Shown here one piece after another: positions 27,038-36,265 of a stretch of DNA of 64,000 nucleotides (position 1 is the first letter of the stretch; each line of letters starts with the position of its first letter). A model generated the notes under the pieces. The model ran no database searches. It was not told the origin of the DNA and saw only the letters and a program-made list of their open reading frames with translations. The stretch comes from an uncultured Flammeovirgaceae bacterium (lineage in GTDB: Bacteria; Bacteroidota; Bacteroidia; Cytophagales; Cyclobacteriaceae), in NCBI GenBank assembly GCA_937883755.1, contig CAKZYA010000046.1, forward strand, positions 1 through 64,000, written 5' to 3'. The position numbers and the translations under genes are program-made.

Positions 27038-27053
27038 ATCAACCCTGGTTGAT
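27038..27053. promoter_or_regulatory. 16-base palindrome upstream of the large secreted protein
   Basis: ATCAACC-CT-GGTTGAT is a perfect 7-base inverted repeat with a 2-base centre. It lies 72 bases before the ATG at 27125 and could be an operator or a small RNA hairpin. Nothing in the sequence says which protein would bind. Confidence 0.4.
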
Positions 27054-27068
27054 AGAATATTGGCTTGT

Positions 27069-27108
27069 CATTAGTTTAACTGCCTCATTATCAGCAAACA
27101 AACTAATG
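27069..27108 (+). promoter_or_regulatory. Inverted repeat in the leader of the large secreted protein
   Basis: CATTAGTTT (27069-27077) and AAACTAATG (27100-27108) are exact inverse complements separated by 22 bases. The right arm ends 16 bases before the start codon, so in RNA it could form a weak stem near the ribosome site. Confidence 0.35.
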
Positions 27109-27124
27109 TTAACCAATTACTTCT

Positions 27125-30100
27125 ATGAACCGACCTTTTCTGTTATTTTCCGCTTTCTTTTGCTGCTTACTGTTTCAGCAACCCATCTTTGGACAAGATT
27201 TACAGTTACTAGGCACGTACCAAACTGGCATTTTTGATGATGGTGGAGCTGAAATTCCATCCTATGATCCGGGTACTCAGCGACTTTTTCTGACTAATGG
27301 AGCCAACAAAACGGTAGATGTTCTCGATCTAAGCGATCCATCTCAACCTACCCTACTTTTCTCTTTTGATGTAGACGGAGTGCTCCCTGGTGCCGAAATT
27401 ACCAGTATTGCTACGCAAGCCGGATTAGTCGCCGTTACTGCCGAAGATGAAGATGGTAACGGTAATGTAGTATTTTTCGATACTAACCTTGATTCCAACC
27501 CTACCGATGCCAAAGCAATTGTCCCCGTGGGTAGTTTGCCCGACATGCTCATTTTCACTCCCGATGGTACCAAAGTACTAGTCGCTAATGAAGGCGAACC
27601 CGACGATGATGGTACAGATCCTGAAGGTTCCGTTAGCATAATTAGGGTTAGCGATTTCTCCACAACTACAGTAGATTTTAAAAAATTTAATGACCAGCGA
27701 GCCGCTTTAGTTGCTAAAGGAGTACGAATCTTTGAGTACGCTGAGAGCGTAGCCCAGGATTTAGAACCCGAAGGAATTGCCGTTTCGCCCGATGGCACTC
27801 AAGCCCTGGTCGCTTTGCAGGAAAATAATGCCGTAGCCGTTATTGATATCGCCGCCGAACAAGCTTTGGATATTCTTCCGTTAGGCTACAAAGACCATAG
27901 TTCTGGTCAACCTCACCTGGATTTATATGAATTTGACGAACCAGCCCTGGACGAAGAACAAGGGATTCTGTTTGGTGGGTTATCCGGACTATTTTTTGAA
28001 GGTGACAACGGCAGTGGACGTTATCAGTTCATTACTGTTCCTGACCGAGGTCCGAACGGTAATCCAACCGATGTAACTGATGCTGAAGGAAATGAGCTAA
28101 CGGTTCGTCCCTTTCTCATTCCCGATTATCAAGCTCAGATTATTCGCTTTGAGGTAGACACCCACTCCGGTAAGGTTAAAGTACTTGAAAAAATTGACTT
28201 GACCCGGGCCAATGGCACACCTATTTCTGGTCTACCCAATATTCCGGGAGTAGATGAAGTTCCTGCTCAACCCGTTGCTGCACCAGCTGACTTTACGGAT
28301 GCTGACGGAAATTACTTCAAATTACTGGAGTATGATGCTTTTGGGGCTGACCTGGAAGGAATTGTGGTCAACCCTGGGGATGGAACATACTGGATGGTAG
28401 ACGAGTACCGTCCCGCTATTTACCATTTTGGTACTGACGGAAAGTTAATTGACCGTATTGTTCCTGAAGGAACAGCTGCTTTAGCTGGAGAAGCCGAAGG
28501 CACCTTTGGCAATGAAACGCTACCCGAAGCTTACAATAACCGTCGTCGCAACCGGGGGTTTGAGGCAATGGCACTGGATACCGATCAAAGCATACTCTAC
28601 GCTTTTATTCAAACACCACTATCTAATCCTGACCGGGCTACCGGAAATGCTTCCACAGTTATTCGAGTGATTGGAATTAATCCCGCTACCGGCGAACCAG
28701 TATCTGAATACGTATATTTACTGGAGAAACCTGCCTTCCGAACTGGAAATGTGGACAAAATGGGCGATGCCGTCTATGATCCCGCTACCAAGCGTTTCTA
28801 CACCATTGAGCGGGATTCAGGAGCTGAACCAACCAATAAGAAGTTCATCTTTGAAATTGACTTAACCGGGGCTACCAATATCTTGGGTACTACTCTTTCC
28901 GAAGCTACTTCCGGGAAGACCCTAGAGTCGCTAACGGCTGAGGAATTGAAAGCCGAAGGAATTACACCTATTTTCAAGCGTAAAGTGCTAAACCTACCCT
29001 CTATCGGCTACCTACCCAGCGATAAGCCCGAAGGATTAGCCTTACTACCGAATGGGAAACTAGCCGTACTCAACGATAATGATTTCGGGCTAGAAGGCCC
29101 TGCGCTGGCTACCGTCGGCTTGGGTATTATCTCCTTTGATAAAAAGCTCAACGCACTGGATATCAGCGACAGAGATAACGCCATCAACATCACTTCTTGG
29201 CCTACCTTGGGTATGTATCAACCCGATGGTGTTGCCTCTTTTGTAGCTAACGGGGCAACATATTATGTAACAGCTAACGAGGGCGATGCCCGAGAATATG
29301 ATTTTTACGAAGAAGAGGAGCGAGTAGGCGATGAAAATTATATGCTCGATCCCATAGCATTCCCAGATGCTGAGACCCTGAAAATGGAGGAAAACCTAGG
29401 ACGACTAGATGCCACATTAGAAAACGGTGATATTGATGGCGATGGCGATTACGACCGTATCTTCTCCTACGGTGCCCGATCATTCACTATTTGGGATGCT
29501 TACGGAAATTTGGTGTACGATAGCGGTGACGATTTTGAGAAAATTACGGCTGACGCTCTTCCTGACTTCTTTAACAGCACCAACGACGAAGCTGAATTTG
29601 ACAGCCGCAGCGATGCTAAAGGTCCCGAACCCGAAGGGGTTGCCGTTGGTATGGTAAACCGCAAGATGTACGCTTTTATTGGCTTAGAACGTGTAGGCGG
29701 GATTATGATGTACGATATCAGCAATCCGAAACAGCCAAAGTTCGTGGCTTACGTCAACAACCGGAATTTTGAAGTAGATCAGGAATTACCCGAGGCTGGT
29801 GATCTGGCTCCGGAAGGATTATTGTTCATATCAGCCGAAGATAGCCCCACTGGTTCGCCGCTACTGGTAGTAGCTAATGAAGTAAGTGGCTCTACCTCCG
29901 TGTACAGTGTAGAAGCCCCACCTGCTGTAACCAAATTTATACTGGTAGATGCCAAAACTGATCAAGATATAAAAGAACTCACCGATGGGGAAACAATAGT
30001 ATTAGCGGATTTACCCTCACACCAGCTTAACGTACGAGCCGAGGTAGTTGGACAAACCCAAAGTATCATCTTTAAACTCAACGAGCAAAACTTTCAACCC

Positions 30101-31258
30101 CAAAACGCAGCTCCCTACGCACTATTTGGTGACGATGACGGTGATTATGATGACGATGGCACAGTATTTTTACCCGGCAGTTTCTCACTCATGGCAACGC
30201 CCTACACCGGACGTACCGGACAGGGAATGATGGGAACTCCCCTCAACATTGATTTTGAAATTATCGAGAGCAATACCATTGTTGACATCGCCGCACAAAC
30301 CGAAGACTTTAGCATATTGGTAGACGCCGTTATCAAAGCGGACTTGGCTGCTGCTTTATCTTCGCCTGGGCCATTTACTGTATTTGCTCCTACCAATGCT
30401 GCCTTTGAGAAGTTACTCACTGCATTAGGTATTGATGATATTACTGAACTGGATAAACAGTTACTGACCGACGTACTACTCTACCACGTGGTAGCTGGTC
30501 AGGTACTTTCTATTGATTTGTCTGATGGCTTAACGGCGGAAACACTACTCGGTGCTCCGGTAGAATTTTCAGTCAATGGAATGATTAAGGTAAATGAAGC
30601 CACTGTTGGCCCGGCTGACATTATGGCTTCCAACGGCGTCATTCATGTAATTGACGAGGTACTGCTTCCGAAAAGCATGGTTACTCAGTTTATATTGGTA
30701 AATGCTGAAACTGATCAAGATATTATGCTGCTAGAAGATGGTAAGGAGCTTAAGCTTGCTGAGTTACCTACTACCAAACTCAATGTCCGAGCTGATGTAG
30801 CTGGATTAGTCACTAGTGTGGTATTCAAACTGAATGATCGCACTTTCCAAACCCAAAATGCGGCTCCTTTTGCGCTGTTTAGCGACCGAGACGGTGATTA
30901 TAAAGAAGGAGAGTTACCAGTAGGCTCTCATACATTAATGGCAACTCCTTACACTAGCCGTAGTGCTACCGGACTACCTGGAACAGCACTCAGTATCTCA
31001 TTTACAGTAACTGACGAAATGGCCATGAGTGCATCTCCGGTTCCCGCTTACCAGCAAGTTCGCTTACAGCTGGCCAACGAAAGAGAGAGTATTCGTTCTT
31101 TCGTGCTGATGAATAAGCAGGGTATGCCCTATCAAATGGAGAATACTACTCCAGCTCAGGGAATTGACATAGACTTAAGTAGCTATCAGCCGGGTATTTA
31201 TCTCATCAAGGTTGTCACTGACCGAGGAAGCTACCTTAAAAGAATTGTAAAGGAATAA
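27125..31258 (+). CDS. Large secreted choice-of-anchor/phytase-esterase-like protein with fasciclin domain and T9SS tail
   Basis: This 1377-residue protein has a signal peptide ending near residue 23 (FLLFSAFFCCLLFQQPIFG). The N-terminal part (about 25-930) is a choice-of-anchor I / esterase-like-phytase propeller with motifs FTPDGTKVLVANEGEP, AVSPDGTQALVALQENNAVA and GYLPSDKPEGLALLPNGK. A copy of a ~110-residue repeat (about 935-1047, TKFILVDAKTDQDI...) precedes a fasciclin (FAS1) domain (about 1052-1182, with FTVFAPTNAAFEKLL). A second copy (about 1186-1296) follows. A C-terminal T9SS type A-like domain ends SYLKRIVKE. It is probably cell-surface or released; no catalytic residues were recognised with confidence. 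A terminator follows. Confidence 0.82.
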   Translation: MNRPFLLFSAFFCCLLFQQPIFGQDLQLLGTYQTGIFDDGGAEIPSYDPGTQRLFLTNGANKTVDVLDLSDPSQPTLLFSFDVDGVLPGAEITSIATQAGLVAVTAEDEDGNGNVVFFDTNLDSNPTDAKAIVPVGSLPDMLIFTPDGTKVLVANEGEPDDDGTDPEGSVSIIRVSDFSTTTVDFKKFNDQRAALVAKGVRIFEYAESVAQDLEPEGIAVSPDGTQALVALQENNAVAVIDIAAEQALDILPLGYKDHSSGQPHLDLYEFDEPALDEEQGILFGGLSGLFFEGDNGSGRYQFITVPDRGPNGNPTDVTDAEGNELTVRPFLIPDYQAQIIRFEVDTHSGKVKVLEKIDLTRANGTPISGLPNIPGVDEVPAQPVAAPADFTDADGNYFKLLEYDAFGADLEGIVVNPGDGTYWMVDEYRPAIYHFGTDGKLIDRIVPEGTAALAGEAEGTFGNETLPEAYNNRRRNRGFEAMALDTDQSILYAFIQTPLSNPDRATGNASTVIRVIGINPATGEPVSEYVYLLEKPAFRTGNVDKMGDAVYDPATKRFYTIERDSGAEPTNKKFIFEIDLTGATNILGTTLSEATSGKTLESLTAEELKAEGITPIFKRKVLNLPSIGYLPSDKPEGLALLPNGKLAVLNDNDFGLEGPALATVGLGIISFDKKLNALDISDRDNAINITSWPTLGMYQPDGVASFVANGATYYVTANEGDAREYDFYEEEERVGDENYMLDPIAFPDAETLKMEENLGRLDATLENGDIDGDGDYDRIFSYGARSFTIWDAYGNLVYDSGDDFEKITADALPDFFNSTNDEAEFDSRSDAKGPEPEGVAVGMVNRKMYAFIGLERVGGIMMYDISNPKQPKFVAYVNNRNFEVDQELPEAGDLAPEGLLFISAEDSPTGSPLLVVANEVSGSTSVYSVEAPPAVTKFILVDAKTDQDIKELTDGETIVLADLPSHQLNVRAEVVGQTQSIIFKLNEQNFQPQNAAPYALFGDDDGDYDDDGTVFLPGSFSLMATPYTGRTGQGMMGTPLNIDFEIIESNTIVDIAAQTEDFSILVDAVIKADLAAALSSPGPFTVFAPTNAAFEKLLTALGIDDITELDKQLLTDVLLYHVVAGQVLSIDLSDGLTAETLLGAPVEFSVNGMIKVNEATVGPADIMASNGVIHVIDEVLLPKSMVTQFILVNAETDQDIMLLEDGKELKLAELPTTKLNVRADVAGLVTSVVFKLNDRTFQTQNAAPFALFSDRDGDYKEGELPVGSHTLMATPYTSRSATGLPGTALSISFTVTDEMAMSASPVPAYQQVRLQLANERESIRSFVLMNKQGMPYQMENTTPAQGIDIDLSSYQPGIYLIKVVTDRGSYLKRIVKE

Positions 31259-31619
31259 GAGTAATGATAGCTTGATAAAATCTTGAGTATAATCTCTCAA
31301 TTTAGGCGGTGTGGTTTTTCTACACCGCCTTTATTTTTGTTCAAGGTATTTACCTGGCTAAGTATGATCATGTTGTACCCTAAATTAGAAGACATCCCTC
31401 TTTCACATCTACTCGGGGTGGTAGCGAAACAATAACCTTATCTTTCCAATCAGAGTTTATAATAAGAGACAGAGGCCAGATTTTGGGTACTTGATAGTAG
31501 GAATTATGCACTAGATGGCATGGGTTTCCCCACACTAGTTTGCACAAAGTTTCTAAGCAGAAAGCTATCAAGACTAAATACCCGATAATCTAAAGCCTCG
31601 AATTTTACAAATATTTTTT
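31259..31619. other. Intergenic region with a terminator and otherwise no clear feature
   Basis: The first 70 bases hold the terminator of the large secreted protein. The remainder is about 290 bases of AT-rich sequence before the DUF4112 gene. A 63-codon frame on the - strand is present but has no ribosome-site context or recognisable content, and I do not call it. Confidence 0.5.
31304..31338 (+). terminator. Rho-independent terminator after the large secreted protein
   Basis: AGGCGGTGT (31304-31312) pairs with ACACCGCCT (31322-31330) around a short loop, and the stem is followed by TTATTTTT. It lies 46 bases downstream of the stop at 31258. Confidence 0.85.
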
Positions 31620-32117
31620 ATGGCACGATCTACAACAAAAATACAAAATACTCCATTCCAAAATATTCCTGACCTGAAGTGGGTAGACCGCATTACTCGG
31701 GTTATGGACTCGAATTTCCGAATACCAGGTACAAATTTCCGCTTTGGATTAGACCCTATCCTAGGTTTGATTCCTGGCTTGGGTGATGCTACCTCTTTGG
31801 CCATCTCTGGAACATTGGTTTACTACATGGCTAAACACGGAGCCAGTCGTAAAGTGATTATTATGATGCTGGGTAACATTGCCTTGGATGCCATTTTTGG
31901 TAGTATACCCATCTTAGGTAACCTCTTTGACTTTTTCTACAAGGCTAATACTCGTAATATACGTTTGCTCAAACGGCACTACGAAGAGCGTAAATATCAG
32001 GGCAAAGGAACCGGAATACTATTGGGGGTTGGCCTAGCGATTTTTGGCATTATTGGTCTGCTGATCTACGGCACGTATGAGTTAGTAACTTACTTGGCAA
32101 CCGTACAAATCGGATAA
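31620..32117 (+). CDS. DUF4112-domain membrane protein
   Basis: This 165-residue protein has the DUF4112 core: WVDRITRVMDSNFRIPGTNF, FGLDPILGLIPGLGDATS and GSIPILGNLFDFFYKANTRN. At least two hydrophobic helices and a final one (GLAIFGIIGLLIYGTYEL) put it in the inner membrane. The family's function is unknown. The gene stands alone, between the terminator of the large secreted protein and a strong terminator of its own. Confidence 0.85.
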   Translation: MARSTTKIQNTPFQNIPDLKWVDRITRVMDSNFRIPGTNFRFGLDPILGLIPGLGDATSLAISGTLVYYMAKHGASRKVIIMMLGNIALDAIFGSIPILGNLFDFFYKANTRNIRLLKRHYEERKYQGKGTGILLGVGLAIFGIIGLLIYGTYELVTYLATVQIG

Positions 32118-32118
32118 A

Positions 32119-32152
32119 AAAAGCCGAAGATGCTCTCTATCTTCGGCTTTTA
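32119..32152. terminator. Bidirectional terminator between DUF4112 and the lipoprotein gene
   Basis: AAGCCGAAGAT (32121-32131) and ATCTTCGGCTT (32139-32149) form an 11-base perfect stem with a 7-base loop. The A-run before it and T-run after it allow termination from both sides, for the + strand DUF4112 gene and the - strand lipoprotein gene ending at 32178. Confidence 0.9.
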
Positions 32153-32177
32153 TGCTTTTCTCTAAGAGAACCAGGTG

Positions 32178-32705
32178 CTATTGCTTCGTCATCTGTATGC
32201 GATACTCACCCAGCCCGGCGACCCTTCCAGTAGAAGCTCCTTGAAAGTCGAAAGCAATTGTCATGGTGCTTCCATCAAAAGAGGTAATGTTGAAGGCAGC
32301 CACTGGAGCTACTGCATTCAAGTTTACATCTGAGACATTGGTAGAGTCAGTGTTTGCCCAAGCCCAAGTTGCACCACCGCCAGCACTAAAGTAGGTATCA
32401 GCACCACTAGCACTGAAGCTACCCGGTGCCAGATCAGTACTGTTACTTACGCCAAATGTCATTGAAAGAGCCTGTAGTTCCTGAAGAGCGGCATCTTCTG
32501 TATCACCCGGCGATTCAGCTACTTGACTGCTCACCCAAGTTCCTGTTAGAGCCTGCGCTCGCTGTTGCCGAGCAGTTAATTCCGCATCTGGTGTAGGATT
32601 ATCACCGCCATCATCACTCTTACAGCTAGCTGAAAGCACTAGCACCGACAATAGATAAATCGGGAAATAGCGGCTCAAAAACATTGTTGAAAATAGAGTA
32701 CGCAT
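32178..32705 (-). CDS. Small secreted lipoprotein with a lipocalin-like LTGTW start
   Basis: This 175-residue protein has a lipoprotein signal with lipobox LSASC, then a low-complexity linker and a body starting ALTGTWVSSQV. The rest is beta-rich (FNITSFDGSTMTIAFDF; EYRIQMTKQ) and resembles small lipocalin-like proteins only at the GTW start; I do not assign a fold. The start may be ATG 32705 or ATG 32684; the latter gives the shorter and more usual signal peptide. It begins 3 bases after the stop of the seven-repeat T9SS gene, so the two are almost certainly co-transcribed and may act together at the surface. Confidence 0.75.
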   Translation of the reverse strand: MRTLFSTMFLSRYFPIYLLSVLVLSASCKSDDGGDNPTPDAELTARQQRAQALTGTWVSSQVAESPGDTEDAALQELQALSMTFGVSNSTDLAPGSFSASGADTYFSAGGGATWAWANTDSTNVSDVNLNAVAPVAAFNITSFDGSTMTIAFDFQGASTGRVAGLGEYRIQMTKQ

Positions 32706-32708
32706 GAG

Positions 32709-35700
32709 TTACTGTTTAATAAGTTTTTTGATTACGGTTTGTTGATCTGCTTGGATTCTCACAAAATACGTGCCTTTTACAAGATTATTTATATCAATTG
32801 GGGTTTCGTGTAAGACTTGGGCATCTAAATGTACTGATTTTAGCAGTTTTCCCATACTATTGTTGATATCTACCTGCACCTTACCAAAAGTATTATCCAT
32901 TTTGATATACAATGATTCTTGAGAAGGATTAGGGTATACCAACACTACTTCACCATTAATCTCGTCGCCAAGCCCAGTTACTATATTAATTGAAATACTA
33001 AAGGTAGTCTCGGCAATCATACCTCCAAGGGCGTCAGCCACAGTAAACTTGATTGAATCACCAGCTTCGGCTGTCCCATTGTGGGTGTAGCTGAGCAATC
33101 CATCATTGATATCCTGCTGGGTAAACGTACCACTAATCGCCAAGTCGGTACCACTCAGTTGAAGTACTCCATTGACAGGAACTTGGGTTAGGGTGAAAGT
33201 AACAGCTTCTGGACCACTTTCCTCATCAGTTACCTCAAGTTCAGCTGAAGAAATTGTTGCCGTAGTACCTTGTTGTGCGAGGTTCAGTCCAGCATTAGTA
33301 GCCAATACCGGCAATATATTATCCGGGGCATTCACAGTAATTACCACGGTATCTGTAGCAGTTTGCAGATCATTATCGGTAACTACCAGAGTAATGACAT
33401 GAATGCCCGTATCTAAAGTAAAAGTAGGATTAACTCCGCTTACTACATCTGACTCATTCTGTCGCCAAACGTAGCTTGTAATCGTTCCATCTGAGTCACT
33501 GGAAGCTGAGCCATCGAACACTACATCGGCTTGCCCATCATTATCCTCATCGATAATCACTTGGTCAGGGCCAGCATTCGCTACGGGAGCTACTAAAAGG
33601 GCTATTGTGATGTTTACCTGCGTTTTTAAAGTAGATGCCCCGGCATCGTCAGCCGCAATGAAGGTCAAACTATCTTCGGTAATTCGGCTTCCACCGTGTA
33701 CATAGGTAATTAAACCACTGTTAATATCAGCCTGGGTAAACTTTTCGTCCGCCACTAGCGTGATACCACTTTTTTGTAATGACCCATTGGCTGGTTCAGT
33801 TACTAAGGTATAGGTAACTGCTTCGGCAGCACTTTCAGCATCGGTAACCTCCAGTGCAGTCTGAGCAATGGTTAAGGTATCTCTCTGTACTACATTTAGT
33901 CCAGTATTAGTGGCTACTGTGGGAAGTTGGTTGGTTTGATCCACTGTAATAGCAAATGCTGCTTCCGAACCTCCCGAAAAACGGCCGAGTGCATCGGTAG
34001 ATCGGATCCTTACCGTATAGCTAGGCTTTACTGAAAAATCAACCCGCTCGTTCACCAAGAGCTGATTGCCCCGAATACTAAACAGTTCATTATCATCACT
34101 ACCTGTTCCAGACACTAATGCATAGAAAAATTGGTCTCCAGCATCAGGATCCGTAGTAGATAATGTACCTACCGGAGTATTTTCCGGACTGCCGTTGGTT
34201 AGCACTTGATTGTCTAACGCGATAGCTGTAGGAGCTGAGTTAGTGTAGAACCGTTGGGCATAAATATCAAAATCTCCGGTATTACTACCTTCCCAAGAGA
34301 CGCTCAGGGTTCCGTCATTATTCAATACAACATCCGGAAATGTTTGCTGGCCAGCCCGTAGCTTGTTAGCTTCAAACTCACTACCATTAGTAGTGCCATT
34401 AGCATTGTAGCGTTGTACCCGGATTTCGTCGTTATTTACTGAACCACTATTCACCCCTTTATACGCCACAACAAATGCCCCACCATTATTCATAGATACT
34501 GATGGTGCCCCTTGGTTACCGTTCGTCTGCGTATTCACCCGAAATTCCCCTCCGCCAACAGTACCATTAGCATTGTAGCGTTGAGCATAAATTCCCCCTT
34601 CAGAGCCATCTTGTTGTTTACTTTCCCAAACAATTACGTGACGATCATCACCAGCCATAGCAATTTTTGGTAAAACCTGATCATTTGCCGTAGTAGTGTT
34701 TACTGGAATCTCTCCACCCGAAGCATTGCCATCGGCAGCATAGCGTCGCAGAAAAATATCTCCTGAAGTAGTGGCACTCTCGCTACGCCATACCACTGTA
34801 AAGGTTCCATCATTAGCGATAGCTACATCAGAACTACCCTGAACGTTAGCTTGGGTAGTATTAACTGGAAACTGTCCCCCTATCGCGTTCCCACTTGCGT
34901 CAAATCGCCGGGCATACACTCCGTCAGGATCAGCACCACCTGCACCACTCCAGGTTACTACAAATGCCCCACCGTCATTCATCGCTACCTGAGGGGCAAG
35001 CTGATCACCTGCCGTAGTAGTATTTACCACAAACTCATCGCCGGGAACCCCAGCACTAGAATATAGACGACCGATAATCGCACTACCTTCTCCGTCTTGA
35101 GATCTTCTGTTACTACCCCCTTGCCACACTATGATAAACCGACCATCACCGGCCATCGCTACGTCAGGTAATATCTGATTCTCATTATTCAGATTATCTG
35201 CTCTAAATACACCGCCCACTGGCTCAGCTACTGAATTATAGCGTTGGGCAAAAACTCCATCAGTTTGATCTTGCCAAACAACCACAAAGTTCCCGTTATC
35301 ATCTCCTGCCATAGCTGTGTATTCCTGACTAGTCGTGCTTAGCCCCCGGTTATTTACCCGAAATTCATCTCCTTGGCTACCAAAGTTGGCAGTTGTTCCT
35401 TCATTAAGATCTCGAATGGTAAGGGCAATAGCTTGCTCGAAACCTGCATCAGCAGCATCAGCCGCTCGTACCCGAATACTCAAGGTAGTAGGCATAGTTT
35501 CAAAGTCAATAAACTTGGCTGCGAATAACGAGTCGTTACTGATGGTGAAGCTATCATTATTTGTATCCCCTTCGCCCGCTACTAAGCTGTATGTGAAAGG
35601 CGCATCCCCGCCAGCAGGAACAATCACACCCACAAACTGTCCGGGAAACGTATTATCGTCAATGGCATCGTTCACACTAGATCGCTCATCAAAATCGAGG

Positions 35701-35873
35701 CTGGTTGGAGGTGCCATAAATGATGAAGAAGCTTTAGTAACTTCTGAATTTGCTAGAAATATCACCGATAGGCTGAGTACAAATTGTGTGAAAAGATGCG
35801 GTACATTCTGGGATTTCAACTTGGCTCTTATCTCCTGTAAATCAGCCAAGTACTCGCGAAAAAGTTGTCTCAT
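32709..35873 (-). CDS. Seven-repeat, probable beta-propeller, secreted protein with cadherin-like, PKD and T9SS domains
   Basis: The best start is ATG 35873 (MRQLFREYLADLQEIRAKLK); the open frame reaches to 36008 but the added 45 residues are AT-rich-coded and hydrophobic. The protein is then about 1054 residues with a signal-like segment LFTQFVLSLSVIFLANS. A cadherin-like stretch is followed by seven ~55-60-residue repeats, each of the form G-x-E-F-x-V-N-T ... FVVVW ... GIYAQRYNA. After these come a cadherin-like domain, a CSPG/NG2-type repeat, a PKD domain (ANAGPDQVII; FDGSASSDSDGTITSYVWRQ), a second CSPG-type repeat and a T9SS tail ending VIKKLIKQ. Seven units fit a seven-bladed propeller; this is inference. 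The target is unknown. Confidence 0.8.
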   Translation of the reverse strand: MRQLFREYLADLQEIRAKLKSQNVPHLFTQFVLSLSVIFLANSEVTKASSSFMAPPTSLDFDERSSVNDAIDDNTFPGQFVGVIVPAGGDAPFTYSLVAGEGDTNNDSFTISNDSLFAAKFIDFETMPTTLSIRVRAADAADAGFEQAIALTIRDLNEGTTANFGSQGDEFRVNNRGLSTTSQEYTAMAGDDNGNFVVVWQDQTDGVFAQRYNSVAEPVGGVFRADNLNNENQILPDVAMAGDGRFIIVWQGGSNRRSQDGEGSAIIGRLYSSAGVPGDEFVVNTTTAGDQLAPQVAMNDGGAFVVTWSGAGGADPDGVYARRFDASGNAIGGQFPVNTTQANVQGSSDVAIANDGTFTVVWRSESATTSGDIFLRRYAADGNASGGEIPVNTTTANDQVLPKIAMAGDDRHVIVWESKQQDGSEGGIYAQRYNANGTVGGGEFRVNTQTNGNQGAPSVSMNNGGAFVVAYKGVNSGSVNNDEIRVQRYNANGTTNGSEFEANKLRAGQQTFPDVVLNNDGTLSVSWEGSNTGDFDIYAQRFYTNSAPTAIALDNQVLTNGSPENTPVGTLSTTDPDAGDQFFYALVSGTGSDDNELFSIRGNQLLVNERVDFSVKPSYTVRIRSTDALGRFSGGSEAAFAITVDQTNQLPTVATNTGLNVVQRDTLTIAQTALEVTDAESAAEAVTYTLVTEPANGSLQKSGITLVADEKFTQADINSGLITYVHGGSRITEDSLTFIAADDAGASTLKTQVNITIALLVAPVANAGPDQVIIDEDNDGQADVVFDGSASSDSDGTITSYVWRQNESDVVSGVNPTFTLDTGIHVITLVVTDNDLQTATDTVVITVNAPDNILPVLATNAGLNLAQQGTTATISSAELEVTDEESGPEAVTFTLTQVPVNGVLQLSGTDLAISGTFTQQDINDGLLSYTHNGTAEAGDSIKFTVADALGGMIAETTFSISINIVTGLGDEINGEVVLVYPNPSQESLYIKMDNTFGKVQVDINNSMGKLLKSVHLDAQVLHETPIDINNLVKGTYFVRIQADQQTVIKKLIKQ

Positions 35874-36265
35874 AAGTAAGTATTCAAGATTGGTCAATAA
35901 TAATTTCAGACTTACTGATATTCTATACAAATGTAATAAAATTAAATTAATTATATTAAAAATATAAATATTTACTATCATAGTACAAGAAAACATTTCC
36001 TTTTTCATTGTACTTGTATGTCATTTACAAGCACTAGAGGTAATATTCTCCCCCTACTATTTTCTTATCATTTCACCAAAAAACTCATTTTTCCCATCAA
36101 AAGGGGATGTACTTAACTTAAAAAGTAGTACATAAGCGACAGTAATTGTGAGCCAAAGCTAAAAAATCACAATTACTGGAAAGGTATGTATTTTATTAGA
36201 GAATAATGCAAATAATCGGCAAAAATACGAACACTATTGTTGTCGATAGTAGTTCTATGCGCTAT
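35874..36265. other. Intergenic region upstream of the seven-repeat gene
   Basis: This AT-rich stretch of about 390 bases holds the promoter of the seven-repeat gene and the 3' end of the cystathionine gamma-synthase transcript. The only structure seen is the 12-base inverted repeat at 36140-36178. An extended open frame from 36008 runs into it but lacks a convincing start. Confidence 0.5.
36140..36178. repeat. Perfect 12-base inverted repeat downstream of the cystathionine gene
   Basis: CAGTAATTGTGA (36140-36151) and TCACAATTACTG (36167-36178) match exactly with 15 bases between. The site is 88 bases beyond the stop of the gamma-synthase and about 270 before the next start. No good T-run follows on the - strand, so it may be an operator or processing hairpin rather than a classical terminator. 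Confidence 0.6.

Noticed and set aside
30048-30230. 60-codon frame inside the giant secreted protein gene
   Set aside because: Shadow in another frame of a clearly coding region.
31380-31571. 63-codon - strand frame in the gap before DUF4112
   Set aside because: No ribosome-site context, no similarity I recognise, and Cys/Trp-rich content that fits random translation.
35335-35967. 210-codon + strand frame opposite the seven-repeat gene
   Set aside because: It is the antisense shadow of a repeat-containing gene with strong coding features on the other strand.
35874-36008. Upstream extension of the seven-repeat protein
   Set aside because: The added 45 residues are encoded by AT-rich intergenic-like sequence, and the ATG at 35873 gives a more sensible N-terminus.
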